From an uncultured Prochlorococcus sp. (GTDB lineage: Bacteria > Cyanobacteriota > Cyanobacteriia > PCC-6307 > Cyanobiaceae): a stretch of 64,000 nt of DNA. Below the pieces are notes generated by a model. The model was given only the letters and a program-made list of their open reading frames with translations. It did no database searches and was not told the DNA's origin. The DNA lies in the NCBI GenBank assembly GCA_913048245.1, contig CAJWWR010000001.1:19918-83917 (forward strand), given 5' to 3'. Positions 47,277 to 57,761 of the stretch are shown in pieces. Positions within the stretch are counted from its first letter, which is position 1; the number at the start of each line of letters is the position of its first letter. Both the position numbers and the translations under genes were made by a program.

Positions 47277-48701
47277 TTAAAAATTAGATATTATCTCATC
47301 GGCAAATGCACTACAAGATAAAGGATCCACTTTAGGTTCCATCAATCTTGCTAAATCATAGGTTACTTTTTTATTCGCAATTGATTTACTTATACCTTTT
47401 GTAATTAATTTTGCGGCTTCATTCCAACCAAAATATTCGAGCATCATAACGCCACTTAAGATAACAGAACCTGGATTGATTTTGTTAAGACCAGCATGTT
47501 TTGGAGCAGTGCCATGAGTTGCTTCGAAGATAGCGGCTGTGTCACCAATATTTGCACCAGGTGCCATTCCTAACCCACCAACAATTGCGGCAGCAGCATC
47601 TGAAACATAATCACCATTAAGATTTAAAGTTGCAAGGATAGAATATTCTTGAGGCCTGGTTTGAATTTGTTGGAAAATACTATCAGCAATCCTATCATCA
47701 ACTAAAATTAAATCTTTCCATTTATTTTGACCATGAGTTTCAGCAATAGATTCAATAACTGCTTTGATTTCTTCGCAAATAAATGATCTTTTGTTTGGTG
47801 TTAATTTATCAAAACCAGGTTCAAGAAGTCTTGCATTGTTTTCAATATTGATATCTGGATTTTTCTCAATGTTATCTAAGATCCAACTTTCTCTTTCAGT
47901 AATGCAATCGTTCCTGAATTCATTTACTGCCAAATCATAACCCCAGTCCCTGAAAGCCCCTTCGGTATATTTCATGATATTTCCTTTATGGACTAAGGTG
48001 ACATGTTTTTTATTACCTTTTAATTTCTTGGCATGTTCAATGGCTTTGCGAATATGCCTTTGACTTCCCTTTTTGCTGACAGGTTTAATCCCTATTCCGG
48101 AACCATTTGGAATGACTCGATTCTTAATTTTTTCACTTTTTGGTATCAAAGTGTTATTCAAATAATCAATTAAATTCTTGCAATTTTCATCTTCGGCTTC
48201 CCATTCTATTCCCATGTATATATCTTCTGTGTTTTCTCGATAAACTACAATATCAAGGTCCTGAGGATTTTTATGTGGACTTGGGGTTCCTGAGTAATAT
48301 TTGCAGGGTCTTACACAACTATATAAATCAAATATTTGCCTTAGTGCGACATTTAAGGATCTTATGCCTCCTCCAATTGGAGTTGTTAATGGACCTTTTA
48401 TCGCAACACCAAAATGTCTAATTGCTGCAATTGTATCCTCTGGAAGATATTGATATGTCCCATAAAGTTCACAAGCTTCATCACCGGCATATACTTTAAA
48501 CCAATTTATTTTCCTTTCTTTTCCATATTCTTTCAGAATTGCAGCATCAATGACTTTCTGAGTAGCAGGCCATATATCTACTCCTGTACCATCTCCTCTG
48601 ATGAAAGGTACTATTGGGTCATTTGGCACACAAGGAATCCCTTTTGTGAAGGTTATAACTGAGCCCTCTGTGGGTAATCTGAGTTTTTCAAAATTAGGCA
48701 T
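47277..48701 (-). CDS. icd: Isocitrate dehydrogenase (NADP+)
   Basis: VPFIRGDGTGVDIWPATQKVIDAA, YRENTEDIYMGIEW, GDYVSDAAAAIVGGLGMAPGANIG, EATHGTAPKHAG. Confidence 0.98.
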   Translation of the reverse strand: MPNFEKLRLPTEGSVITFTKGIPCVPNDPIVPFIRGDGTGVDIWPATQKVIDAAILKEYGKERKINWFKVYAGDEACELYGTYQYLPEDTIAAIRHFGVAIKGPLTTPIGGGIRSLNVALRQIFDLYSCVRPCKYYSGTPSPHKNPQDLDIVVYRENTEDIYMGIEWEAEDENCKNLIDYLNNTLIPKSEKIKNRVIPNGSGIGIKPVSKKGSQRHIRKAIEHAKKLKGNKKHVTLVHKGNIMKYTEGAFRDWGYDLAVNEFRNDCITERESWILDNIEKNPDINIENNARLLEPGFDKLTPNKRSFICEEIKAVIESIAETHGQNKWKDLILVDDRIADSIFQQIQTRPQEYSILATLNLNGDYVSDAAAAIVGGLGMAPGANIGDTAAIFEATHGTAPKHAGLNKINPGSVILSGVMMLEYFGWNEAAKLITKGISKSIANKKVTYDLARLMEPKVDPLSCSAFADEIISNF

Positions 48702-48923
48702 GAATCGAAGCTAGTCGAGTGAGTTTTCTTTATGAAATTTTTATAATTTATTTTCTAAGTCTAATTTATTTCTTCGATTTAAACTAATAATTCTCATTAT
48801 TTTCAATATGATTCAATCAATAATGATGTTCATTTCAACATTTTTCTTAAAAGAAAATATAGATTCTTTAGCAAGAACCAGTAACTTGTGTCATTTTGCA
48901 AAGAAATACTAACTTTCGAGATT

Positions 48924-49355
48924 ATGAATGCAAGTTCGAATGCAAGAAATATTCTTTTAGCTAACAAGATTGCATGTACTGCATCTTTATTCCGTAAATA
49001 TTTTCCCGATGCTATCGTAAATTTTAGTCCTTGGGATTGTAATAATGATCAAGAATTGTTTGATACAATTGATTTCTCTTTCCATTTTCCTGGTTGGAGC
49101 CCAACTATTGAATGTAGAGCAATTTTATTGCAGTTGAGAGTTGAAACAAATCAAGAAAGTGGAGTTCCTAGGTTGTTAGGAATTATTATGAGGGGCATGA
49201 TTATTCCGCAGGAGAGATGGAGGGTAGCTACTATTGGAAATTGGGAGATGACTGGTACACACCTGCCTCAAAAAGCTCAAAAGGATAATCTTTTTTTGGT
49301 TTGCAAAGAACTATACAAGTTATTCTCTAGAACATCTTCAGGTAACAAAAATTAG
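48924..49355 (+). CDS. Conserved hypothetical protein upstream of ho1
   Basis: Intact ORF MNASSNARNILLANKIACTASLFRKYFPDAIVNFSPWDCNNDQELF; ORF extends to 48888. Confidence 0.65.
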   Translation: MNASSNARNILLANKIACTASLFRKYFPDAIVNFSPWDCNNDQELFDTIDFSFHFPGWSPTIECRAILLQLRVETNQESGVPRLLGIIMRGMIIPQERWRVATIGNWEMTGTHLPQKAQKDNLFLVCKELYKLFSRTSSGNKN

Positions 49356-49414
49356 CTGTTTTTTGTATTTACCTAGTAGATTAATTATATATTAATAGTA
49401 ATTGAAATTTATTA

Positions 49415-50125
49415 ATGGCTGTAGCTCTAGCACCACAACTGAGAGAAGGGACAAAGAAGTCTCATACAATGGCGGAAAATACAGGTTTTGTGGCCTGTTT
49501 TTTAAAAGGAGTTGTAGAAAAGAAATCATACAGAAAACTGATAAGTGATTTGTATTTTGTTTACTCTGCTATGGAAGAAGAAATCGATAGATTAGTATAT
49601 GAAAACCATCCAATAATAAGAAATATTGGTTTTAAAGAATTATTTAGAAAAGAAACTCTTGAGAATGATCTAAAATTTTATTATGGGAATAACTGGAAGA
49701 ATCTTATTGAAATATCAGATTCTGCAAAGTCTTATGTTGATAGAATAAGATTTGTCGCAAAAGAATCTCCAGAATTATTAGTTGGTCATCATTACACTCG
49801 TTATATTGGAGATTTATCAGGAGGACAGATTTTAAAGAAGATTGCTAAAAAAGCACTAAATATAAATGGTAATGAGGGCTTAGATTTTTATGAATTCTCA
49901 ATGATTAGTGATGAGAAGCAATTTAAAAAATCTTATTCAGATACTCTTAATCAACTTCCAATAAATCAAGAAGTTGCTGATCAAATCATTGAAGAGGCTA
50001 ATAAAGCATTTACTTATAATATGAAAATGTTTAAGGAATTAGAGGGAAATTTAATTGCAGTACTAGGAAAGATAGTTTTTAATTACCTTACAAAAAAAGT
50101 CAGAAAAGGAAGTACTGAATCTTAA
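49415..50125 (+). CDS. ho1: Heme oxygenase
   Basis: [72 protein letters not shown]. Confidence 0.98.
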   Translation: MAVALAPQLREGTKKSHTMAENTGFVACFLKGVVEKKSYRKLISDLYFVYSAMEEEIDRLVYENHPIIRNIGFKELFRKETLENDLKFYYGNNWKNLIEISDSAKSYVDRIRFVAKESPELLVGHHYTRYIGDLSGGQILKKIAKKALNINGNEGLDFYEFSMISDEKQFKKSYSDTLNQLPINQEVADQIIEEANKAFTYNMKMFKELEGNLIAVLGKIVFNYLTKKVRKGSTES

Positions 50126-50130
50126 TTCTT

Positions 50131-50832
50131 ATGTTTGATGATTTATTTGATATTTTAATTACCAATCTTGAAAAGATAAATAGTGAAAGAGTTAAATTAC
50201 CAAATGATTTAGAGGAATACAAGAATGAAAATTCAACTTATATTATAAAAAACTGGCTTTTTAAGTCCTCCAAATTCAGAAAATGGAGGATAACTAAATT
50301 GGATGGAGGTGAGAAGATACAAGTTTTTAATACCGTTAGTTATCCAACATTTAACTCGGAATTACCCATACTGGGAGTAGATATTTTATGGTTTGGCGCT
50401 TCTCAAAAACTCCTTGCGGTTTTAGATTATCAACCATTAATTCAAGACAAAAATTATCTTGAGCAGTACTGTAAAAGTATTCAATTAATTAAAAAAAAAT
50501 ATTGTGAATTTGACAATACAAAAATGAAGAAGGTTTATGATTCGAATCGATATTTTTCTCCATGGGTAATAATATGTAGAGGAGGAAGTGTTCATATAGA
50601 TAAATATCTCTTAAATGTATTCGATATCTTTTTAAGTGAATATTTAAAAATGGTCTATTATCATTCTGAAAATAATTTCTTGAATAAAGAGCAGATAGAA
50701 AAAAAACAAATAGAGTATGATTTGTATAGCTCTCAGAAAGATCCAGCAGGTAAGTTGTTCAAATCTTTTTTTGGAGAAGAATGGGCAAAAAAATTTATTA
50801 AGAATTATCTTTTTACTCTTAGTTCAAGTTAA
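50131..50832 (+). CDS. pebA: 15,16-dihydrobiliverdin:ferredoxin oxidoreductase
   Basis: Ferredoxin-dependent bilin reductase family ([22 protein letters not shown]...[10 protein letters not shown]), directly after ho1. Confidence 0.92.
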   Translation: MFDDLFDILITNLEKINSERVKLPNDLEEYKNENSTYIIKNWLFKSSKFRKWRITKLDGGEKIQVFNTVSYPTFNSELPILGVDILWFGASQKLLAVLDYQPLIQDKNYLEQYCKSIQLIKKKYCEFDNTKMKKVYDSNRYFSPWVIICRGGSVHIDKYLLNVFDIFLSEYLKMVYYHSENNFLNKEQIEKKQIEYDLYSSQKDPAGKLFKSFFGEEWAKKFIKNYLFTLSSS

Positions 50833-50841
50833 ATTTTAAAA

Positions 50842-51603
50842 ATGAAAATAGAGGAAACTATTTTTTTTAATAATTCATGGAGATGGTCATCCTTCCTAAA
50901 ATATCTGATCGCCAAGCTAGCTAAATATGATTGCTCAAAATATAATATACCCTCTGAATATGAATATAGACAATCAACTTTTGGATCAAAAAAAAATAAA
51001 CAAAATGTGACTCTTTTTACTTGGGGAGCTGTCCATCCAAGAATTAATCTGGCAAGAGCAGTTTGTATTGATAGCCCAAATTACTCTGTTCTTAATTTTT
51101 TAATAATACCTAATCAAATATATAACATACCTTTTTTTGGTTTAGATTTTGTAAGTCTCCCAAGTAAACATTTATTAGTTTTGGATTTTCAGCCTTCTTT
51201 ACCAATAGAGAAACAGTTTGATATGAATTTGTTAAAAAGAGTTGTCCGATTAAAAAATCAATTTCACGACAAGATATCAACCGCAGAAGAATTACCAATT
51301 GAATTATCTAAATTTTTTTCTCCTGGGATGATTTGGTCTAAGTTACCCAAGGACGAATATAGTGAAAAGTTAATATCTACAAATCTTTTTACTTCATTTC
51401 AGTCCTATTTAGATTTATATTTGGAGGCTCTTTCTAAGAGTAAGAAAGTGGAACCTGAATTACAAAAAGAAATAATAATAGGACAAACAACTTACTTAAA
51501 CTTTAGAAAAGAAAATGATCCAGCGAGGCCAATGTTAAAGAGTTTATTTGGCAGTGAGTTTTGTGAATCCTTAATTCAGAATGTTCTTTTTGCTATAAAT
51601 TAG
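50842..51603 (+). CDS. pebB: Phycoerythrobilin:ferredoxin oxidoreductase
   Basis: Bilin reductase family (IPFFGLDFVSLPSKHLLVLDFQPSLP...FFSPGMIWSKLP, NDPARPMLKSLFG); follows pebA. Confidence 0.92.
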   Translation: MKIEETIFFNNSWRWSSFLKYLIAKLAKYDCSKYNIPSEYEYRQSTFGSKKNKQNVTLFTWGAVHPRINLARAVCIDSPNYSVLNFLIIPNQIYNIPFFGLDFVSLPSKHLLVLDFQPSLPIEKQFDMNLLKRVVRLKNQFHDKISTAEELPIELSKFFSPGMIWSKLPKDEYSEKLISTNLFTSFQSYLDLYLEALSKSKKVEPELQKEIIIGQTTYLNFRKENDPARPMLKSLFGSEFCESLIQNVLFAIN

Positions 51604-51637
51604 TTTTATGATTGAGTCAATTTATTAAATTAGCAAT

Positions 51638-52120
51638 ATGGAAAAAACAAAGGTTCTTTTCGTTTGTTTGGGTAATATTTGTAGATCTCCAGCTGCAGAA
51701 TCTATTTTCCTGAAAATGATTAATGAAAAAGGGATAGATGATCAATTTATTGTAGATTCTGCAGGTACAGGCAGTTGGCATGTTGGTAAAAAAGCAGATT
51801 CAAGAATGAGAAGTACAGCTAAACAAAGGGGCATTAATATAAAATCAATTGCTAGACAAATCAACAGAAATGATTTTGATCAATTCGATTTTATTGTAAC
51901 TATGGATAATTCTAATTTTAATAATGTTTGTAATTTTAAAAGTCGAGAATCATCCAATTCCAATATAAAAATAATTAAAATCCAATCTTTTGCTTATCTC
52001 TTTAAAAAATATGATGAAGTTCCTGATCCATATTTTGGAGGCGATGATGGATTCGAAAACGTTTTAGATATACTTGAAGATTCTGTGGGTGGGTTTCTTA
52101 AAAGTATTTCTCAATTTTGA
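51638..52120 (+). CDS. Low molecular weight protein tyrosine phosphatase
   Basis: VLFVCLGNICRSPAAESIFLKM (CX5R), VPDPYFGGDDGFENVLDILEDS. Confidence 0.96.
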   Translation: MEKTKVLFVCLGNICRSPAAESIFLKMINEKGIDDQFIVDSAGTGSWHVGKKADSRMRSTAKQRGINIKSIARQINRNDFDQFDFIVTMDNSNFNNVCNFKSRESSNSNIKIIKIQSFAYLFKKYDEVPDPYFGGDDGFENVLDILEDSVGGFLKSISQF

Positions 52121-53640
52121 ATATCTTTAGGGATTTTATCATTATAAATATCCACAATTTTTTCAACTATTTCTTGTACTGATAGTCCATCAGATTCTAT
52201 AGATATTGCGTCCTTAGCTTTTTTTAATGGGGAATTAGTTCTATTCATATCATTATGATCTCTTTGTTTAATTTGTTCCCTGATTATAGAAAAATCAAGA
52301 TTATCATAACCATTATGTTCTAATTCTAATTTTCTTCTTTTTGCTCGCTCGTTGATACTAGCAGTCAGATAAATTTTGAGTGCGGCATCAGGAAAGACTG
52401 TCGTTCCAATATCTCTGCCTTCAGCTACTAAACCACCTTTCTTTCCAAGCTTTCTTTGTTCATTTACTAAGAATGCTCTAACTTCATCTATGGAAGCTAT
52501 TTTTGAGACCAATGAATTGATTTCTTGGGCTCTAATAGCTTTAGTAACATCAATATCATTAATTAGTACTGCCTGATTATCGTCAGTATCAGATTTAAAA
52601 ATTATAGATATATTTTTAAGTCCTTTGGATAAATCATCTTTTGAAGAATAATTAATATCATTTTTAATTAAATACCAACTAACAGCTCTATACATAGCGC
52701 CAGTGTCTAAATATAAAAGTTTTAATTTCCTGGCTATTAATTTTGTTACGGTGCTTTTCCCAGATCCTGCTGGTCCATCAATAGCAATAATTGGTTTATT
52801 TTTCATTAGAAAGACGTGATCAATTAATCTCGTGTGTCCACATTTTATCGCACCTGCAAGCATTGAAATTTTTTCAGAGGTAATTTTTTCTTTAAGAGAA
52901 AATGCATCTACTACTTTTAAGTATTCGATTTTTATATCTTTTAATTCAATTTGTTTGATTAATTTATTTAAATCTAAAGATTTTCCTTTTTCAAAAATTT
53001 CTTTTGCTTCCTTTAATTTTTTAGAAAAGAAAATAAGTTTTGCCCTTTCACTTTTTTTAAGAAGGCTATTTCTAGAACTTAAAGGTACTCCATCATGATC
53101 TCTTAGAGTTGAAATAGATTTTATTTTTATATCTAGTTTCATTTCTTTAATCATATTTCTTACAATAAGAAGTTGTTGCCAATCTTTTTCTCCAAGGAAT
53201 AAGTATTTAGGATTAACAAGTTTCAATAATCTATAAACAACTGTACATACTCCATCAAAATGGCCAACTCTATTGAGACCACATAATGTCGAATTTAACT
53301 CGACTGAAGCTTTAATAGTATGATATTGCAAATAGTTTGCGGGAAATAAATCTTTTGCTTTAGGTATGAAAATAGCATCTGCCCCTGATTGAAATGCTAT
53401 AGATTGATCATCATCTGTAGTCTTTGGATAATTCTTGAGATCTTCTTTGCAATCAAATTGCAATGGATTCACAAAAATGCTGACTAAGGTATAACCGTTT
53501 TTTTGGTTATTAGCTGCTTCAATTAATTTTTCATGTCCTTTATGCAGATTGCCCATTGTTGGTACAAAATTTATTTCTGCATCTAAATTATTTGACCAGT
53601 TTGTTAGTTCTTCAATTGTTCTAAAAATAATTCTAGCCAC
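52111..53640 (-). CDS. panC/cmk: Bifunctional pantothenate synthetase / cytidylate kinase
   Basis: FVPTMGNLHKGHEKLI...LFLGEKDWQQLLIVR (PanC), then IIAIDGPAGSGKSTVTKLIARKLKLLYLDTGAMYRA (Cmk). Confidence 0.97.
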   Translation of the reverse strand: MARIIFRTIEELTNWSNNLDAEINFVPTMGNLHKGHEKLIEAANNQKNGYTLVSIFVNPLQFDCKEDLKNYPKTTDDDQSIAFQSGADAIFIPKAKDLFPANYLQYHTIKASVELNSTLCGLNRVGHFDGVCTVVYRLLKLVNPKYLFLGEKDWQQLLIVRNMIKEMKLDIKIKSISTLRDHDGVPLSSRNSLLKKSERAKLIFFSKKLKEAKEIFEKGKSLDLNKLIKQIELKDIKIEYLKVVDAFSLKEKITSEKISMLAGAIKCGHTRLIDHVFLMKNKPIIAIDGPAGSGKSTVTKLIARKLKLLYLDTGAMYRAVSWYLIKNDINYSSKDDLSKGLKNISIIFKSDTDDNQAVLINDIDVTKAIRAQEINSLVSKIASIDEVRAFLVNEQRKLGKKGGLVAEGRDIGTTVFPDAALKIYLTASINERAKRRKLELEHNGYDNLDFSIIREQIKQRDHNDMNRTNSPLKKAKDAISIESDGLSVQEIVEKIVDIYNDKIPKDIQN

Positions 53641-53732
53641 GTTTAGTTTTGCAACAAAATCTAATTAAATTAAAAATACTGGACAAAATCAATCTTAAGA
53701 GGAATATCTATATATAAGCAATTTTATCATTT

Positions 53733-54776
53733 TTGATTATGGACTACAAAACATCAGGAGTAGATATTGAAGCAGGGAGAAAATTTGTTTCGCAAATAAA
53801 GCAGACTGTAGAAGATACACATACTGCTAATGTGCTCGGGGGTCTAGGGGGATTTGGCGGTTTATTTAAACTTCCTATAAAAGACTATGCAAATCCAATA
53901 TTAGTCTCTGGAACCGATGGAGTGGGCACTAAACTAGAGATAGCACAAAAGAAAGGATTTCATTATGAAGTCGGAATAGACTTAGTCGCAATGTGCATAA
54001 ACGATATTGTAACTACTGGTGCAATACCTCTATTCTTTCTTGACTATATTGCAACTGGTAAATTAGAAGAGGGTCAGTTGTTAAAGGTTGTGCAGGGGAT
54101 ATCAAAAGCATGTAAAGAGAATAATTGTTCACTACTTGGTGGCGAAACAGCTGAAATGCCAGGTTTTTACTCAAAAAATAAATATGATTTAGCTGGTTTT
54201 TGCGTTGGTATTGTTGAAGAATCTAATTTAATAAATGGAAAAAGAATTGCTGAAAATGATGTAATAATAGGACTTCAAAGCAATGGTATACATAGTAATG
54301 GGTTTAGCTTGATTAGAAAAATTATAGAAAACTCAGAATATATAGATCAAAAATTTGAAGAAGTAACAAATTTAAATTTTTATAGCCAATTGATGAGACC
54401 TACCAAAATTTATTCGGAACTGATAAGACAATTGTTTTTAGAAAAAATTGAAATTAAAGGAATGGCACACATAACAGGAGGAGGCTTGCCTGAAAATCTC
54501 CCTAGATCAATACCTAAAAATCTAGTTCCCTATATTGATAAGAAATCATGGGATATACCTTTCATTTTTCAATTCTTAAAGGATATTGGTCAAATCCCAG
54601 AAGATGACTATTTGAATACATTTAATTTAGGAGTTGGATTTTGTTTAATATGTGATAAAAAAAATGTTAATAAGATTTTGAATATTTGTTTAGGTAAAAA
54701 TGTGATTGCATGGGAACTAGGTAAATTAATAGCAAGGAATGATTTGAATAGCCAACAAATAATTGCAGGAATATAA
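53733..54776 (+). CDS. purM: Phosphoribosylformylglycinamidine cyclo-ligase
   Basis: ILVSGTDGVGTKLEIAQ, GIDLVAMCINDIVTTGAIPLFFLDYIATGKL, LLGGETAEMPGFY, HITGGGLPENLPR. Confidence 0.98.
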   Translation: MIMDYKTSGVDIEAGRKFVSQIKQTVEDTHTANVLGGLGGFGGLFKLPIKDYANPILVSGTDGVGTKLEIAQKKGFHYEVGIDLVAMCINDIVTTGAIPLFFLDYIATGKLEEGQLLKVVQGISKACKENNCSLLGGETAEMPGFYSKNKYDLAGFCVGIVEESNLINGKRIAENDVIIGLQSNGIHSNGFSLIRKIIENSEYIDQKFEEVTNLNFYSQLMRPTKIYSELIRQLFLEKIEIKGMAHITGGGLPENLPRSIPKNLVPYIDKKSWDIPFIFQFLKDIGQIPEDDYLNTFNLGVGFCLICDKKNVNKILNICLGKNVIAWELGKLIARNDLNSQQIIAGI

Positions 54777-54917
54777 TCTATGGATTATTAATTTTTTTGT
54801 AATTAGCCACTAACAAATACAAATTTTTTACACAAATTAAAAACTTAGATGTAAAATAGAAAAATTATGCTCCGCTTTATATCGGGAACCTTTGATTAAG
54901 TAGATTTAATTATTCTT

Positions 54918-55562
54918 ATGCCTCTTGAAAATAACCAAAGAATTACTCGTAGACGCAGTTCAGCTGGACCTACACCCCCAAGAAGACCTTCCTCTAGTGC
55001 ATCTGATTTTAATGGCAGGCAAAATCAGGGCCCTAGACCAACATTTCTGACTTTACGAGATCATGGCAAAGTATTTGTTGCAGATTTACCAAATCTTTCT
55101 GATGGTCAATTGGCACATATAAGCAAAGAGGCTAATGAGGTTTTAAGTAGCTTGGAGAAAAGATTATTTGATCTTGAAAATGATACAACTTCTACTAATC
55201 AAGAAACTGACACCTTAATAAAGGCTTCTACAAAGCGTGATGTAACCTTGAGGTTTATTAAATCAATAGAAGAAGAACAGGAACACCGTAGAAATAATCC
55301 TGCATTAAGAGATGCGGCTACTGAATCATTGCCAAGAACTTTTTTGGAAGTGGCAAGACATAGATTACCTGGAGCAACTTTCGATTCTTTACTTAGGGAA
55401 GCATTGGAAGCATGTTCTGTTGATGATACAGAAAAAGAAAATAATGTAAGAGTGAATAATAAAGATACGGTTAAGATAATGGATATTCCTTCTTCCAGCA
55501 GAAATACATCTCTTGTTGTTAATATCAACTCAGATAGTGATGAAAATGATGAAAATGTATGA
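54918..55562 (+). CDS. Conserved hypothetical protein with disordered basic N-terminus and acidic tail
   Basis: MPLENNQRITRRRSSAGPTPPRRPSSSASDFNGRQNQGPRPTFLTLRDHGKVFVADLPNLSDGQLAHISKEANEVL. Confidence 0.65.
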   Translation: MPLENNQRITRRRSSAGPTPPRRPSSSASDFNGRQNQGPRPTFLTLRDHGKVFVADLPNLSDGQLAHISKEANEVLSSLEKRLFDLENDTTSTNQETDTLIKASTKRDVTLRFIKSIEEEQEHRRNNPALRDAATESLPRTFLEVARHRLPGATFDSLLREALEACSVDDTEKENNVRVNNKDTVKIMDIPSSSRNTSLVVNINSDSDENDENV

Positions 55563-55713
55563 GAAGAATAACTTAGTATTTAAAACTGTTTCCAAAAAGA
55601 CAAGCTCTTTAAGCAAGAATGATGCAGATCCTATTTTATGTAAACATTGTAAGAGATCTGTATCTAATGGATTAAGATGCATGGGTATTTGTGTTGCAGA
55701 TAACGAATATTAG
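55555..55713 (+). CDS. Small putative metal-binding protein (CX2CX9CX3C)
   Basis: MYEKNNLVFKTVSKKTSSLSKNDADPILCKHCKRSVSNGLRCMGICVADNEY; overlaps upstream stop by 8 nt. Confidence 0.5.
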   Translation: MYEKNNLVFKTVSKKTSSLSKNDADPILCKHCKRSVSNGLRCMGICVADNEY

Positions 55714-55722
55714 GAATTATTA

Positions 55723-57267
55723 TTATTCTTTCAAAACTAAATTCCATGGTGCAAAATCTTCTGATTGACTAATTAACTTTAATTCTTTTTCACTTTTAAT
55801 CTCTTCTTTACTTGTTGTAGTCCACGCATAGTTTTGGCTTTCTAGATTATCTAGAGTTTTTAAGCCAACCCCAATTTTTGGCATTAGTGTAAGAATTTTA
55901 ATAATCTTTGAATGTGACAATTCACTATCAATTCCTTCAGTTATTGTATTAATCTTAATATTTTCAAGCTTTTCAGATTTTATTAGATTTTCAGTCGCAA
56001 TTCTTAAATCCTGAGATCTATCGGTAATTAATCCTGATTGTAATATAGTTGAAAATAATAAATATGGCCCAATAATAATACAAATTAATTTACTGTTTTT
56101 GCTTTTTACAAAATTGAATGATAACCAAATAATTGAAAATAATAGAATTCCAACAATGATATATTTTTCTCTTATCAATCCTATATTGATAGAAATTATT
56201 TGAAAATTTACCAAGATAGCGCCTAGCATTAAAGTAATTGGTATTAATATGAAGTTAATAATTTTGAAGAGAGATATTAGAAAATTTTTATTTTGAATTA
56301 CTAATGAAATTCCTAAATAACAATTAATTGACAAGAGAGTAGTTATTTGTAGTGGATAATATGGAGTTTTTGTTGAAAAAATACTTAAAATGCCAATTAT
56401 GAATAAAGGATAAAAAAATAAGAAATATTTAGCTGTTTGATTTTTCAACCTTGATGACCCAGCAAATCCAGCAAATAAAAATAAAGACCATGGAAAGATA
56501 TTCATAGGGATATTCCAAAAATAAAAGTAAAAAGGGTTTGTAAAGGTGTTATTTTTTGATAAATTTATAAATTTAGAAAATAAGTTACTGTAAATTGGAA
56601 TACCATGTGTAGTTAAAATAAGAAGACTCCAGATAAAAAATGGAAGAAAGCCAATAAAGAAACCAAGCCAAAAGAATTTTTTAAAAATAATCTTTCTAGA
56701 AATTAAAAAAGGCAATATCCCTAGAAAAGGAATAATAGTTAAAAAAGTCTTAAGCATTACAGCTAATCCAATCCATATGCCTGCAAGAAAAAAGAATGAA
56801 TTTCTATGCGTTTTATTTGCTTTTATAGTTGAATAAATACCTAATGTAATAATCGATGAATAAACAATGTCTTGAGTCGCCATATTGGCATAATTTATCC
56901 ATAGGAAAGTTGTTGATAGAATTAGAGTAGAAATTAATGCATATTTATCATCTAGAAGTGCTCTATGAATTTTATAGGTCAGAAAAGCCATCAATATTGC
57001 TGAGATAATACTAGGTATGTAAATTGCAAAACTACTATTTCCAAAGATTTTTTGAGATAGGGCAATTAGAAATTGAATGCCAATAGTTCTATCAAGAGTA
57101 ATATCCTCAAACCAAAGAGGTGTTATCCAATTGCCTCTATCTAAAATCCATTTTGCTTGTAATATATAAAAACCTTCGTCGTAAGCAATACAACTTCTTT
57201 CACCTAAATAGATAAACAATGGAGAAAAAATTACTATTTTAAAGATATTTGATAACTTTCTATACAA
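55723..57267 (-). CDS. ArnT/PMT-family membrane glycosyltransferase
   Basis: Multi-TM protein with YDEGFYILQAKWILDRGNWITPLWFEDITLDRTIGIQFLIALSQKIFG. Confidence 0.82.
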   Translation of the reverse strand: MYRKLSNIFKIVIFSPLFIYLGERSCIAYDEGFYILQAKWILDRGNWITPLWFEDITLDRTIGIQFLIALSQKIFGNSSFAIYIPSIISAILMAFLTYKIHRALLDDKYALISTLILSTTFLWINYANMATQDIVYSSIITLGIYSTIKANKTHRNSFFFLAGIWIGLAVMLKTFLTIIPFLGILPFLISRKIIFKKFFWLGFFIGFLPFFIWSLLILTTHGIPIYSNLFSKFINLSKNNTFTNPFYFYFWNIPMNIFPWSLFLFAGFAGSSRLKNQTAKYFLFFYPLFIIGILSIFSTKTPYYPLQITTLLSINCYLGISLVIQNKNFLISLFKIINFILIPITLMLGAILVNFQIISINIGLIREKYIIVGILLFSIIWLSFNFVKSKNSKLICIIIGPYLLFSTILQSGLITDRSQDLRIATENLIKSEKLENIKINTITEGIDSELSHSKIIKILTLMPKIGVGLKTLDNLESQNYAWTTTSKEEIKSEKELKLISQSEDFAPWNLVLKE

Positions 57268-57648
57268 AGAATATCCTGTTAATTTTTTATTTATTATAGA
57301 GAATATTTACATTTAATCAATTTCACAAACTAATTTACTGAGGGATTTTTTGCTGTTAACTAAAAAAAAGATTAATAAATTCGTCTTTTGTGAGAAATTG
57401 GTCCGATTGTCTAAAGCATAATAAATTTTTTAATAAGCATTAAAGATTTTTATTGAATAAAAATTTAAAACTTTCTTGATTGGTCAGTAAATGAGAAGAT
57501 ATAAATAGGATACAAATGCTCTGATAACTTTTCAGAGAAATTATCTACCACTTTCCTACCATTCATAACTCTTTGAAATTCTCTAACCGTTACTCGAAAA
57601 CCCTTTTTTTAGAACGGTTTATAGCGAATATTGTCACTAATATAAAGA

Positions 57649-57719
57649 AGGCGGCACCCAGATTCGAACTGGGGATAAAGGATTTGCAATCCTCTGCCTT
57701 ACCACTTGGCCATGCCGCC
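57649..57719 (-). tRNA. tRNA-Cys (anticodon GCA)
   Basis: Minus strand GGCGGCATGGCCAAGTGGTAAGGCAGAGGATTGCAAATCCTTTATCCCCAGTTCGAATCTGGGTGCCGCC, U discriminator. Confidence 0.95.
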
Positions 57720-57761
57720 GTGCAAGATTTGAATGAATCAATTAAACATCTTAACAGTAAA

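Noticed and set aside
57573-57761. N-terminal extension of the LpxB-like ORF
   Set aside because: It reads through the antisense tRNA-Cys (KKAAPRFELGIKDLQSSALPLGHAA is translated tRNA sequence); ATG at 57762 is the plausible start.
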